The notes beneath the pieces are model-generated. The model searched no databases, was not told the DNA's origin, and saw nothing but the letters and a program-made list of their open reading frames with translations. A stretch of DNA of 64,000 nucleotides from assembly GCA_010094025.1 (NCBI GenBank), contig ML991870.1:1-64000 (forward strand), in the 5' to 3' direction. Origin of the DNA: Viridothelium virens. Lineage: Eukaryota; Ascomycota; Dothideomycetes; Trypetheliales; Trypetheliaceae. Shown here in pieces: positions 22,822 to 35,054 of this stretch; the stretch's first letter is position 1; every line of letters starts with the position of its first letter. Position numbers and translations under genes: made by a program.

Positions 22822-23802
22822 TTATTGCGGGCTTTGCGACTGCATGAACTCAGAGACTGCTTCACCAAGACCCTCGGGACTTGGCTTGCCTGCGCAAACT
22901 TCTGGCTGCAATCCAAACTCTCTGACGAGAAAGTCCCGGGTCGTTGGGCCTATGGTAGCTATTAAGGGTCTCCGGATTCCTACGATATTCTCCTTGATTT
23001 TGCCTGAAGCTTCTTCGAGCATGCTAAGTTCTTCGAGCATGGCCTTGCATCCTGTGGGTGAAAAGACAACGACCCAAGACTGCGGAAATCGTTGGCACTG
23101 GAGCCATGTCTTCTTGAAGTCCGATCTAAAAGTACTTAGTTCGCCGCTCTCATAGACGACGAGCTCCTGTACTCCAATTCTCTCAGATGGTTCTAGCGAC
23201 CCAGATTGCAACGTCCTTGGTATGACATCGCGCCTCTGCTCCCCAACAAGGAACATAATAGGAAGTTTTGTTTTGTCCGCGTTCGCTGTGCGTATTGCAT
23301 CCTGTTTGTAATGTTGCAAAATGAAACTGGCCAGCATCTGTCCGTTTCCCGAATCTTCTCCAACGATCGAGCAATGAAGGTCCAGGGCCTTCAATCCACG
23401 GGCGGTAGCAGGACCAACAACATACAATGGCAGCTCTGGCGGAAGGAGTACATCTATTGACAGTGACTTCTGCCTCAGCTTTCCAACAACGAGAGTGAAT
23501 GCTTCAACTGAACGTTGGGACGTGAAGACGAGACCGCCGTAATGTGCTGTAGATGTCTCAATGCTCTCGGCTCGCCTGTCTACTGAAAACGCTCCGGACT
23601 CGATCAGATTTAGAAGCTCGCTTAGCGAGTCACGTTTCAGGTGGTGCTCGAGTACAGGCACAAACTCCGGGAGATAGGAACCGCCGTCCCAGTGGGAAAA
23701 GCAGTCGTGATACCCGTCCTGTGGACTAGATCTCGTCTTCAAGAAGAGAACAGGTATCAGACTTGTGCTTGCTTCATGCAACGTTCGAGGCCCCTCAACC
23801 AT
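22822..23802 (-). CDS. HEM4: Uroporphyrinogen-III synthase (haem pathway)
   Basis: Intronless, 326 residues. The enzyme cyclises hydroxymethylbilane to uroporphyrinogen III with inversion of ring D, the fourth step of haem synthesis, in the cytosol. The sequence family is weakly conserved, but the two-lobed pattern is visible: VLFLKTRS at the start, YGGLVFTSQRSVEAF in lobe 1, LPLYVVGPATARGL at the crossover, PIMFLVGEQRRDVIP in lobe 2, and WVVVFSPTGCKAML with LIATIGPTTRDFL and the closing motif PSPEGLGEAV. The length fits fungal Hem4. The ATG lies only 190 bp from the divergent PA2G4-like gene, so the two probably share a promoter. Confidence 0.92.
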   Translation of the reverse strand: MVEGPRTLHEASTSLIPVLFLKTRSSPQDGYHDCFSHWDGGSYLPEFVPVLEHHLKRDSLSELLNLIESGAFSVDRRAESIETSTAHYGGLVFTSQRSVEAFTLVVGKLRQKSLSIDVLLPPELPLYVVGPATARGLKALDLHCSIVGEDSGNGQMLASFILQHYKQDAIRTANADKTKLPIMFLVGEQRRDVIPRTLQSGSLEPSERIGVQELVVYESGELSTFRSDFKKTWLQCQRFPQSWVVVFSPTGCKAMLEELSMLEEASGKIKENIVGIRRPLIATIGPTTRDFLVREFGLQPEVCAGKPSPEGLGEAVSEFMQSQSPQ

Positions 23803-23992
23803 TGTTCAGAAAAATAGATGATGTGCAGTCGAAGGAACAGCTGCGACAGGGGGCTGTGGCGTAAGTACGATACTGTAGCCCACCAAGCCCCACCACCAAA
23901 ATGGTCGCCGCACACGACCATCAAAACAACCCCTCATTCCTTTTCTCGCTCGCCTATGCTTGCTTCAATTCCACTCGTGAGCAAGCTCCAAG

Positions 23993-25557
23993 ATGGCTGA
24001 AGAGGCTCAGATTGGTGAGTCGCTGCTCTTACCCTCTGCGACCTTTCGATACCTTATTCTTATTCCAGAATCTTTCAGCCCAACTAATCTTGGAATATAG
24101 ATTACAGTCTCAATAATCCTGATACTCTCACAAAGTACAAATCCGCTGCGCAGATTTCTCAGAAAGTCCTCGAAGCCGTTTCAGGTATGGAAAACGTCAA
24201 TTTTGCCTGATCTTATCCTGTTATGAAGCGGTCCCTGAAGATGGATCTGGTGCTGTGGCTAACACTATTCAGGATGGTGCATCGAGGGAGCAAAGATTGT
24301 GGATCTCTGCGAGCGCGGGGATAGACTTCTCGAGGAAGAGATTGCTAAGGTTTATAAGGGCAAGAAAATCGCCAAAGGCATCTCTCACCCGACAACTGTC
24401 TCCCCAGATTCGTACATCACTCCCTACACACCACTCATATCTGACCCAGAGGAGGCGGAGACAAAATTAAAGGCTGGAGAATTTATCAAGGTCCAGCTAG
24501 GCGCGCAAATTGATGGCTTCGGCACCATAGTTTGCGACACGTTAGTCATTCCATCGAAACAAAACGACGGCAATCAGATCCCAAGCCGGCAAGCTGATCT
24601 ATTGCTTGCTACACACTGGGCAAATGAGCTTTTACTGCGCACGATGCTTCCCCAAGGTCTTCTGGCGAGTGGTACTGAAGAAGAGAAGAAAAAGGCTGCT
24701 ACGTCCAAGAAACAATATACCCAGGCTAAGATAAACTCGTTACTCGAGAAGGTTGCAAAGAGCTATGACTGCAACATTGTGGAAAGTACCACTTGCTGGC
24801 TATTTGAACGAAACGAAATCGAAGGCAAAAAGAAGATCATTCTCTCTCCTGGCGAAGGCGTCAAAGGCGAGGGCTTGCCTGAGGTTGGCGATGTCTGGGG
24901 CGTTGAGATAGGCGTTAGTCTTGGCACGGGCAAGGTCAAAACGTTATCAAACCGGCCAACTTTACATAGACGTACGACGACAACATACGGTCTGAAGCGT
25001 CCTAGCTCAAGGGCTACTCTTTCCGAAATTGTAAAGAAATTTGGCCAATTCCCATTCAGTCTGCGGCAGTTAGACGATGAACGCGCTGCGAAAGTTGGGG
25101 TCGTCGAGTGTGTTCGTGGAAACGTGCTTCGACAATACGAGGTGATTGGTGACAAAGACAACGATCCTGTGGCAAGACTCTTTACAACCGTTGGTAAGTT
25201 CTGTGTGTCTGATCACCTCCGTTCTCTATAGATCATCCTATCCTTTCTTTCAGAAGACCGGGTCCCGAGACTCCCTTTGTGTGACCATAGCTCGTTCCTC
25301 GAGTAGCATAACTAAGTGCTAACTGGAGCACAGCAATCACGAAGAATGGCTTGACGCGCCTCAGCGCTCCCCCTGAGCCAGACTTGTCCAAATACAAGAC
25401 AGATAAAAAGATCACGGACGAAGAGGTCCTGGAGATCCTTGAGCAGCCATTATCTAAGAATACTGGTTCAAAGAGCAAGAATAAAAAGAAGAAGAAGAGG
25501 CCGGCGAAGAAGGCGGATGATGACGATGAAGATGATGATGACAGTGATGAAGAATAG
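23993..25557 (+). CDS. PA2G4/Ebp1-like protein (inactive M24 aminopeptidase fold; Cdb4 homologue)
   Basis: Four exons, 23993-24014, 24101-24184, 24273-25193 and 25334-25557, give 416 residues. The protein has the pita-bread fold of methionine aminopeptidase 2 but serves as a ribosome- and nucleic-acid-binding protein; animal PA2G4 (Ebp1) and S. pombe Cdb4 are relatives. The start MAEEAQIDYSLNNPDTLTKY appears after splicing the two small 5' exons. The core has SGWCIEGAKIVDLCERGD, GISHPTTVSPDS, KVQLGAQIDGFGTIVCDTLV, and the late [20 protein letters not shown]. The metal-ligand pattern of true MetAPs is not complete, as in the family. The tail, KSKNKKKKKRPAKKADD followed by an Asp/Glu run, is a lysine-rich then acidic extension like those that bind rRNA. 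Intron 3 is 140 nt. Confidence 0.9.
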
Positions 25558-26431
25558 CTGGTTGACTTGGAGCCATGATAGCCAGCCTCTGGTCCTGCTA
25601 TTCCATGGACGTTTCACAGCAAGTTATGCCTCTCCCTATCCTTTCTGATTGGAAGACACGGTCCATCAAACACGAGAAACGTGACCGCCCTGGCTCAGGG
25701 GCAACACTTAGTAAGACAGAGTGAGATCCGGCAGCTAGACCGCGAGCACCAGGCTATGCTGAAGCTACCGGACTCATGGGATCTAATGAAATGAGATCAT
25801 GTACTTTCGAATAGGCTCTCAGAACAAACTACCATCACTTGTTCAAGAATCAACTACACGTGTTGCACCATGATGTGATGAATGCCTTTGCAGTGATGGC
25901 TTGATAAACTCGATTGCTGCCTGTGAGATTACGTAGTTCTACAAACGATTTGATGTCAGTGCCAAGCTTTGCTGTGATATTTGGAGATTGCGTTCAGTCA
26001 TAGACGCGTAGGTATATATACTCGAATTCTCTCCATTCGAGCACCTTCTCTTCTTCTTCACCTTTCACCAGCAAAGCTAGGCTAAGAAGTTTTCAAGAAC
26101 GCATCCTTCTTTCTTGAATCCAACAGCCTACAAACAATTACCATTAGCAGAAGCGTCTTGTCCAATCTAGCAATCTGCTACGTTTGGTGCAGGTCAATTA
26201 TTTGATAGGTCATCAAACTCCGTGCGGCGGGATTGTCCTCCTCCGCCGAGCTCTTCACTTTACAACTGAACACCGTCCTCCCCTCGCGCCCGACCGAACT
26301 CTCACCTTACCACTTTTATACTCCTGAAACCCCATCTCGACGAGAGGTAAGACCCTCCTCCATCTCCTGAGATAGCTGCCCTGAACTGACCTGACCCAGA
26401 TACCGCGTATTCCCTCGCGGAAGTGGTGGCC
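25558..26431. other. Promoter and leader of the Rco1-like gene
   Basis: No gene is supported in this interval. A TATATATA stretch at 26013-26020 is followed by a C/T-rich run, so transcription of the next gene probably begins near 26040-26100 with a leader of more than 300 nt. Confidence 0.5.
26013..26020 (+). promoter_or_regulatory. Probable TATA element of the Rco1-like gene
   Basis: TATATATA about 410 bp ahead of the ATG at 26432, followed by a CT-rich segment. The assignment rests on position only. Confidence 0.35.
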
Positions 26432-29400
26432 ATGCCTTCCGCAGCGGCCTCACGTCCTGCCACGCGAAAATCGTCACGTACCTCGAGCCCCGCACTTCGA
26501 TCCTCACTCGATGCCACTCCGTCATTGAACGGGGCGCAGAAAGAGCAAGGAAGCAAACAGCGCGGACGCTTTGTCGAGCCTCCACTTCTTCCTCCTCAAC
26601 CATCCTGGAAAGACGACAACTTGAACCCCCATATGGTCCTGAGCCAAATGCAACCTCTCGGCACATTCCCACCCAAACTGAAAGGCAAGGCCAAGATGGA
26701 CCTTGACCAAGAATCGAGCATTGATCAGGGCATGGACTACGTTATGACTGCTGAAGCAGAAACACCTGAAACGACACCCCCTGTTGAATCACGCCGTTCA
26801 GAATCACGGCGATCAGAACGCAAGGGTACTAAGCGACCACTCGATCATGATGACGAGGATGAGGCTGGAGATGAGCCTATCCCTAAAGCAAGTTCGAACA
26901 TATCATCACGCGTGACCCGGTCCAATTCCATTTCCATTCAAGACCGTCTGGCCCGCATGCCCTTAGATGGTCGTTCCAATGAAAGCATGCGTGCACTCGG
27001 TGCCATCATCGAAAAATGTGCCGACAAGGCAAAAGCTTCCGGCAAGCCTAGTATTGCTGTAGCTATCCACAAGATGTTCCTCGCAGGTAGAACTGATCCT
27101 TCTATCACCGCCGTCCTCGTCAATATAATGGCACAAAAGCCTTCGGCTTCGGATGCAGCCATCTTCCAGGAATTCATCAAGAAGGAGAAGAAAGAGGAGA
27201 GCCAAGAACCAAAATCTGCACATGTCCCCAACAAGAAGCGTCGTATTGATGCTGACGTCACCGCCGCTCCTTCCTCAGGACGTGCTCACGCCCAGTCGGG
27301 CAAGACCATCATCTCACTTCACGCAAACAAAGCACGTGAATCGAATGATACAGCTGAAGCCTCGTATACTACCCCAACCACAGACGCTGCCTCTCCGCCC
27401 AACCTCTCCCTCCTCAACGCCGATGCCGCTAAGATGAACGGCGGCTCTTCACTTTCAGAGCCACGAGAGCGTGCTGGAACTTCTCCCCTCTCATCGACCC
27501 ATTCTGATGATGTTGATATCACAGACGTTTACACCGGCGTCACTGATGCTGCACTAGCTCCACCTGCAGCAGCTCCGCCAGCTAAAAACGCGCGCGCAGC
27601 AAAGAAGCAGACGCCCAAGAACGACAAATCCACCCAGAAGTCGAACAGGCGCAAGTCTGCCGCGCCTGTAGTCCAGTATGAGAGCGATGGATTGGACGAC
27701 GAACGTGCAGCCAAGAAGCGCAAGCTCGAGAAGAAGTTTGACGACGAGTTCACCGAGAGCTATGTCCGTCAGCCACTCATTAAGAACGGTGGCGGCGCCA
27801 CTGATGTCTCGCGAGGGGACTCCGCTCGTCCTGCTTCAAATCAAAGTGGCAAGAAGAACATGATGCACAGCGGTACTAATGGACTCTCCGGCAGGATTTC
27901 TTTGCCAAGTTCGAGCAGGGGATCACGCCAAGCCACTCCCAGAGGCCCGACTCGGCCTAATCGCAAGTCAAAGTCTGCGCGAATCAAGATGTCGTACGTA
28001 TTACTGTCTTATCATGCCAATTTTCTTAGTTTCTGGATCACTTGCATGAAGGGTCCAAGTGATTTGAGTGCGTACCAGCGCGCGGACAATGAATGTTCTA
28101 AGCGGGTGCAACGTCCTCTCCAGCCACTCCATTCCCTACCAAGTTTTCCCCAAATATTCATTATCGATCTTCAAAGTTCAGACAGATCATGTGCAAGTAT
28201 GCTAACCTATGTTGCCTTCACAGACCAGAAAAGAAGAAGTCCGGAACAGGTACAGCGGGGATTGGTCGAATGGTTGGTGGCGGACGTGAGAGCCCGCTCG
28301 GGAACGATGTGCGTGAGACGAGTGTAAGTCAGACCCTTTCCAAAACTCTCTTCCAACTTCTCTCCATCTCCTGCCTCCCCTTCTCTATCTATCTATGCAG
28401 CAATGCTATTAACACCACAACGCTCTGCGTCATCATCACCATCGTCCATTTTGACACCATATTCATGCCTCTTGGATGAGCTAACTTCGATCCAGTCGTC
28501 GGATAATGATGACGAGTGCACTGCCTGCGGTGCGAGCGGTTTACTCCTTTGCTGTGATGGCTGCAACAGCGCTTTTCACTTCAGCTGCCTCGACCCACCA
28601 AAACAAGAAAACGATCCCATGTTCGATGCACCTTGGTATTGCTGCAGCTGCGAGACAATGCGAGAGGCACCGCCAACCCCGCCACGTGGACTCTTTGCCA
28701 ACCTGACCAGCAACATCCAAAGGCGCAACACTAAATCGTTCTTCTTGTCGCGTGAGATCCGAGATGGCTTCGAAGGCGTGCGTACTGGAGAGGGTGGAGA
28801 ATTTGAAAGTATTGTGAGGCGTAGAAAAGCCGAGTAAGTAAAAGCAAACAGGTTGCCTGAGTAGGAAGATCGATGACTAATATGTGACAGGGTGAATCGC
28901 AGTGGCTGGGAAATGGCACCAGACTACACCAGACTCACTACCAAACAAGGCAAATTCATCATTTGCTGGCGTTGCAACAAGTCTGCTATGGGTAATCGTC
29001 CAATTATCACCTGTGATGTTCCTGGCTGCGGCTTGCATTGGCATTTGGATTGCCTTAATCCGCCGCGTGCTAACCCACCAGCTCCGCTGGATAATGCTGC
29101 TTGGACATGCCCTGCTCACGTGGAGCATGACCTCGCTGCCATTCCCACGCCAATGCTGGTCCATGAATCATATGGCCAGAGAACTTTACGTTATCGTAGG
29201 CCGAAGAACGCTACGGTCATCGATACAACTTCCCGCCGGGGTTTCGTTAACAATGGTCTCATCGACGTGGAGATGAGCGACAGTGACGAAGATAGCTTCT
29301 ACGAAGAAGAGCGCCTAAATGGTGTTGTCTATCGTCTTCCTGAACACGGAATCAAGCTTGATTTCATCGACAAGGTCAAACAGTAAGTTTACTACTTGCC

Positions 29401-29989
29401 CACATTTTACAGTACGAGACGATGATCATAGTACTGACACGATGATCCAGGTCCTGGGCTCATCCCAAGCCGGCGTATAAACCGTCATACCAGGCAACTG
29501 CTGCTCCCGTGCATACAGCTCCCGTGCAGGCAGCGTCATGCGCTCCGCCGGTTGTAGCTGAGCCGAGTCAGCCACAGTTCGCTTCGAACACGCGGAAGCG
29601 CTCGTTTGAGGAAGTAAAGACCGCCCTCAACATGCTCCAAATGTCTGGCAGCAGTGTAGGCTTGTCTGATCACTCGAATGACACCAATAATCTCGTCGCG
29701 GCGTTGATTGTGAGTCTACTGAACAATATCTATCCAACATTTGCACAGTGCTAACCGCGTTCTTCCTTAGGCTGAAGCTCCGCCCGATGTCGTTGCACGT
29801 ATGAGCGAGCGTGAGAATGCCAACCTTACCGTCTCTGAGAGTGTTAGCACTGGTAGAGCACCCATTTCCCCTGCTCCCTCTAATAAAGTCGACCTTGGCT
29901 CCCTCTCCGACGGCCAGAAGATCTCACTCAAAGCTCTTCGCGAACTCATTGATAAGGCTCTGCAGCCAGAAGAACCAACAATTGAATAA
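26432..29989 (+). CDS. Double PHD-finger protein, Rco1/Cph-like subunit of an Rpd3S-type deacetylase complex
   Basis: Six exons, 26432-27993, 28224-28323, 28496-28833, 28891-29382, 29451-29709 and 29771-29989, give 989 residues. In yeast, Rco1 directs the Rpd3S histone deacetylase to transcribed, H3K36-methylated genes through tandem PHD fingers. The first 520 residues are disordered, Ser/Lys/Arg-rich and nuclear-like. PHD1 reads [19 protein letters not shown], then [10 protein letters not shown] and WYCCSC (C4HC3). The second, longer finger reads [16 protein letters not shown], then [18 protein letters not shown] and [10 protein letters not shown]. The linker between them resembles the Sin3-interaction region of Rco1. 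[13 protein letters not shown] after the second finger is also conserved in fungal relatives as I recall them. The start is the first in-frame ATG (the upstream GTG codons are not used). Assignment to Rco1 rather than another PHD protein is inference from the finger pair and order. Confidence 0.82.
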
Positions 29990-30190
29990 TGCACTTTTGT
30001 ACTTTTACAGCATAGCGCGGCGCCCTCACGGTGCGAACTGGGATGATACGGAAGGGCATCTCCGAGATTGCGTCCTTTGAGGAGAAGAAGAACGCTTGCA
30101 GGAAACCCGATCTGGTTATAAGAGTGGTTCACACACCACTGCGTCTCTCCACATGAGAAGACTTGCCTTTCAGAAAGTTTTTGCTTTTTT

Positions 30191-30227
30191 CATCAATGTT
30201 TCCAACTTTTTCATCAGTGTTTCCAAC
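30191..30227 (+). repeat. Two-copy 21-bp tandem repeat
   Basis: CATCAATGTTTCCAAC at 30191 recurs with one change at 30212 (CATCAGTGTTTCCAAC), both in a T-rich setting. It lies about 200 bp beyond the stop of the Rco1-like gene, probably in or near its 3' untranslated region. Confidence 0.6.
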
Positions 30228-33173
30228 ATCATTGTGCCTTTCCACAGGGAGGAAGGCTATCTTCGGGGGAGTCTCAGTTTGTAATCATAGTGGTTTCGAT
30301 ACCCCTGATCTCGACATACCTTACCAGCAGCTGCATAGAGGCGTTTCCCGGAGGGATGGAGCCCAGATACCATAGCATTATTATCACCGATTATGTAGGA
30401 CTAGATCAACCAAACTACGACAAATGAAATGGAAACCATGACTCCAGCTAATAAAGCCATGATAGATCATCTCCAAGGTTCTGCCGAGAGGGTGAGTTTT
30501 CACACGGTTTACAATCGATGCTAGTGATCCTAGGCATAACGTTGGGCAAGTGCCGCGAACCCTACCCAGTAGCTAAGGCCCCCCAATTTATATGAGGCTT
30601 GAAACCGATATTCCTCTAAGACAGCTAATTGTCTCCTGTTGCCCTCGGCAAGTTCCGTGTAATTTTCCAAACGTCTCATCACAGCGAGCTTTTCGTTCCT
30701 TCGCTCCACTATTTCTCTTTTCCTCGTTTCTCCCCCATACGAATTTCGGCCCCACAAAATTGATCTTGGATCCCTGAGCTTACACCATTTGCCCGAATGG
30801 TACCCCGTGCTCTCGAAGACCTACCATGACAAGCTTCAACCCCTGACTACGCTGTTCCTCCCCGCATCAAACCCTTTGAACGCGACTCATGGAGCTTTCT
30901 ACATCATCGCGAGGCACAACAATGCTCGTTGCTAAATCCGCATGGGTTTTCTGAAATCTTAACTGCTCATGACTAGCTACAGCAAACCATTCTCCACCCA
31001 GTCACACTGACTGCTCTTGGGGTAGCTGCATCACCGGTCCTCTCAATCCGACTAGTTGCCTTTCAACTCTCTCTCCATACAGCACTCTGTACATAAAGAG
31101 TAGATCCTGACTCAACTTTCGAGGGGGCGCTCAAGCGCGATTTTCAGGAAAGGGTTTCACCCTGACTCGCCTCGCTCGCTCTCCCTTGCCTTCTCGTCAC
31201 CTCGTTGAAAAAAAACCCTAGCCCGCGTAAATTCTCTAGAGCCTCCGCTGCTCCCGCAGTCAAGTCAATCACCTCAATGATGAAGCAAGAGAAGAAAATA
31301 ATGTGCTGCACGTGTATGAGAGTGCACGCGCGCGCGTTCGACGGTGACGCACCGACGCGGCGGCCGAGCGGACTTTTTTGCCTCTTTCTGCAGGGCCGTC
31401 GTACGAGCACCACCGCAAAGTTTGCACCTTCAACATTCGGTGCAGCAACTTCAGGCGTCCTTGCTTGCTCGTTTGATGATGGATGATGCCCGAATCTGCT
31501 GATGGTGACGCTGACATTCCAGCCTCATTTTCCCCCCAAGACGAATTTTGTTTCTTAGTTACACGAAAGACAGGTGGTGTAGTGTTGGGCATCGTCCTGG
31601 CCTGGTCCCCCACTACGGAGTATTTCAGGTTCGAGTCTTTCGAGGCTCCAGTCTGAAAGAGGAAAAGAGCCCCGGAGACGGAGTCGACTCCGCGAAGCAG
31701 TGACCGTTTTTCTAGAAGGACACTTATTAGGCGAACCCGGAAGAGGCCGAACCTGCCTGCGCCGTTGTGCTAACTTAAGCACTACCATGACATGGGGGTA
31801 CATGGTGTCGTTTATCTGTCCCTGTGGGGTCGGAGCTTTAACACGTTGGGTACATGTAGCCCTCTAGTGGTCCCCTAGCTTTTTCGAGACAGACGTGACT
31901 GAATAGGCTGCTGGGTCGGCTGTGGCCCCTTCCTGTTTCAGACGCAGTATGTCGATTGATCAAAGAAGAGAAAGCACTACGACCGTAGCGTAGCGTTGTG
32001 GAGTGCAGTGCAGCATGAGTAACAAGAAGGTTACTGCTGGATGCGGTTCCCTGCTGCGAATCCTCTCCTTGGGTTGGGGATTTTCTTTTTGGGCATGGAA
32101 AGCATGGGGACCACGTTACCCATCTTGGAATTTCGGTACTTTTGAACAGGGATGAAGAGGGCTACGTAAATGACGGCGAGGATGACGGTGCGGCACAAAG
32201 AGTTGGTTCTGTTCTGCCGAGTGCGTAGTTGTGGTTCTGTTCACTAGAGTCGGCTCGGTAGAATCCTACCTTGAATCGGCGATGATACGTATGTAAAGTT
32301 CTTGCTGCCTCATTTGGGATGTGGCTTTCGAGACTTTTGGAACAGAAGTATTTCTGGTGCGATGTGAGAATATTTGGATTACCATTTTCAGATGTTTCGA
32401 GTCGATGGAGTGGAAGACCAATAAAACTGCATTATCGAGACGTACTCACGGATGACTTAAAATGGAAAATCTATACGCCACACTCGGAGGGTCTCACGAA
32501 AGAAGTACCCTTTCTCAAGTATATCATTTGAGGCTTCTTCTAAAGTGCCGGTTGGGGTATTTTCAGATCAAAAGCAACAAAGGATGGAATGAGACGGACT
32601 CGTTTGACCCCCACGCCAACCGCACGTGAAGTTGCATTGGGAGCACAACAGGATCGGGCTAACGTCTGGCATGCAGTTTGCCTGCAGCGAACAATCTATT
32701 GGAGTTTCCGAGACTCAAGATGGGCCCTGCTGCACGACAATTGCCCCTCTCGTCCCCAGTGCATGCTTAGAGTCACGAGACCTTCTGTGTAGGGAAGCTC
32801 AGCGGAGCAGACGGGAAAAAAAACTTGTTCAGAGTTCACCCAAGCTTTCGGTCGTGCTGCTGGGTGATGCTGGTGATACTGCAACACGAAAGCCTACCAG
32901 CCAGTGCATCCCAAACCCTAAGCGAAACACGATGCTCTGCAGATGCGGGATCATGGAAATTCGGCCCTTGGCCTCAACAACAAATGCATGATGGCAATTG
33001 CGATTTTGCCCCCTCGGTCCCGAGTGAGTGGATGGTTTAGAGGAGCTAGGAAGACGGCGCTGGATTCAGAGTTGCCATTGGCGGAATAGTGACAAGACAG
33101 GTCAGATGCGGGTCCACCGCCCCGGCCGCAAAGACCGAAGCATGAGGAAGTGGCCACGGTGAGCTGGAAGGAT

Positions 33174-33200
33174 GCCACTGATGGGACGCCACTGATGGGA
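33174..33200 (+). repeat. Two-copy 13-bp direct repeat
   Basis: GCCACTGATGGGA occurs at 33174-33186 and again at 33188-33200, one base apart. No function is evident. Confidence 0.6.
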
Positions 33201-35054
33201 TGAATCTCTCCGGCACGCTTCAAGGTTTGCTGCAATCAATCCGGCTTCACCAGCCTGCCTGGTCTTTCGTTCTTCCAGACGATGCTCCGTATTCAGGCGG
33301 CCAGGATGGTTGTGGGATACGACCCACGACAGTCGCTTGCCTGGATCTCCCAGACCCCGGTGTCGCACCAGCCCGCCTCAGCTTGGTGAACTGTCTAATT
33401 ACCTAGTATCTAGCCACCTAGCCACCTAGCAACGATTCGCTTCGGACCGCTCCCGCCTGACATCACCAAATCGTCGTCTGCTTAGGTACAGTAGGTTGTA
33501 CACAGCAACTAGAGGATTTAGCAACGGTTCGGGGCGAGATGGTATGATTCCCTTCTGACTCTGGAGGGAGATTTCAGATTCGAACGAGGCTACCCGAATC
33601 GTTCCGTATGCATATGCGGCTCCCCCGCTGCTACCGTCTCAGCTGGATGAATACCCAGAAGGGCGGCTGTGATATGTGCAGTAATTAGAGTACGTCGTGA
33701 AGGCACGCTTTGACCCTCGTGCCGTCATGAGCCGGCTTTATTAGCACTGCGGAGCCTGGGGAGAAACTCTGGGATTCCCAAACGCTCCTGGACGTGCTTC
33801 TGCGCACAATCAGGCGAGGCTTCGTTCGACTTGCGTGATGCAGTCTGGCAGACATTGCATGGGACGCCGACAAATGGAGCCATGAGACGACAGCGTTGCT
33901 GCGATTGTCGGCAACCGGGGCCTGATTTTGGGAAAAGGCAAAATTCTGTACGGAGTACTACCTTTCCCTCTCGCCTGAGTTGTGGGTCTTGTGGGAGCTC
34001 TCGCTTAACCGCCGCGCCGTCTTAGTGGTGTTAGTCATGGTCGTGCTACGGAGTACTAGCTCAAGGCCCGCCTAATGGACCAAAATCTAATCAAAGAAAT
34101 TGCTCCTCGAGCGTCCTTCTCACTATGGAGCATACTCGCAAAGTTGCTGATCCAATGCAGGGGCAGCGGACGGCGGACTGAGGGCACAGGGATTCCGCTG
34201 TCAACGGCCCTGTGGCGGACGGAAACGCCACTAGCCCCTCGAGAGGGACAATTTCTGATCACCGCACAACACTGACGTGGCCAAGGATTCAACATTTGTT
34301 TAGGACCATGCTGCTGGGTCCGCCCTTCCATGTCGGCTCGTCTTGGCGGCATATGTAGATGCAATGTCGTTGAATTTGAGGCCGTCTGAAGGCTCTTGCT
34401 CTGTACAGGCATCTCCATTAAGCTTTCTGGTTTTACATCTCCACTGCCAATCATGCCTGCCGCATCATTTCCCTGCCGACATCGCCTCCACTCAGGAGCG
34501 GAATCGTGTGATGATCTGTGCCATAGATACAGCCTCTCTCGGGCCACCGCAACGTCATCAGACAAGGAGATGAAGAGAAGCAGGTGCGGGAGATAAGAAG
34601 ATCATCCCATTGCGAGACCAACCCAGCAGGCACTTTTGCAAAAAGAAAATGGAAACCCTAACCCCATCGTGATCTCCCAGGAAATGCCGCATTATGTATG
34701 TATCGCTTGCAATGCATATTAACGAAAGCCGGCCTTCGGCGCCAAAACAGGTGCAAATTGCCCCCTAACCCAGATCGTCTTCCCAGATTCCCATAAGTCT
34801 GGGTTCTGACCACGTTAGAAACGCCACCAAAAGATGGGACGTCACGCCAATCCACCCATGGTATTTTTGCAAAAAAGGGAAAAAAGAAAAAGAAAACAAA
34901 CTCCATACCGGGCTAAAGGCGCTACATCACGCCGGCCCCCCGAATGATCTCCGTTTTTGATGCGTCTTTTCCTCTTCCCGGAAAGCCGGCTCAAAATAAG
35001 GAGAACACCAAAAAAAAAAAAAAAAATAAGGTAGGAAAGGTATCCTTCTGGCGT

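Larger units (their letters stand above)
29990..35054. other. 5-kb gene-free interval between two convergent genes
   Basis: No coding region is supported. The longest frame (34056-34565, minus) has no family signature. Composition is not AT-rich. Small local repeats occur at 30191-30227 and 33174-33200. Three exact copies of TACGGAGTA lie at 31614, 33949 and 34047. A homopurine A tract at 35008-35026 sits just beyond the Zn2Cys6 stop codon. Confidence 0.5.

Noticed and set aside
31629-31638. GGTTCGAGTC, like a tRNA B box
   Set aside because: No A box at a suitable distance and the flanks do not pair into a cloverleaf.
34056-34565. 169-codon minus-strand frame, the longest in the 30-35 kb gap
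   Set aside because: No recognised motif, unusual Arg/Ser/Met-rich composition, and overlapping frames of similar quality on the other strand.
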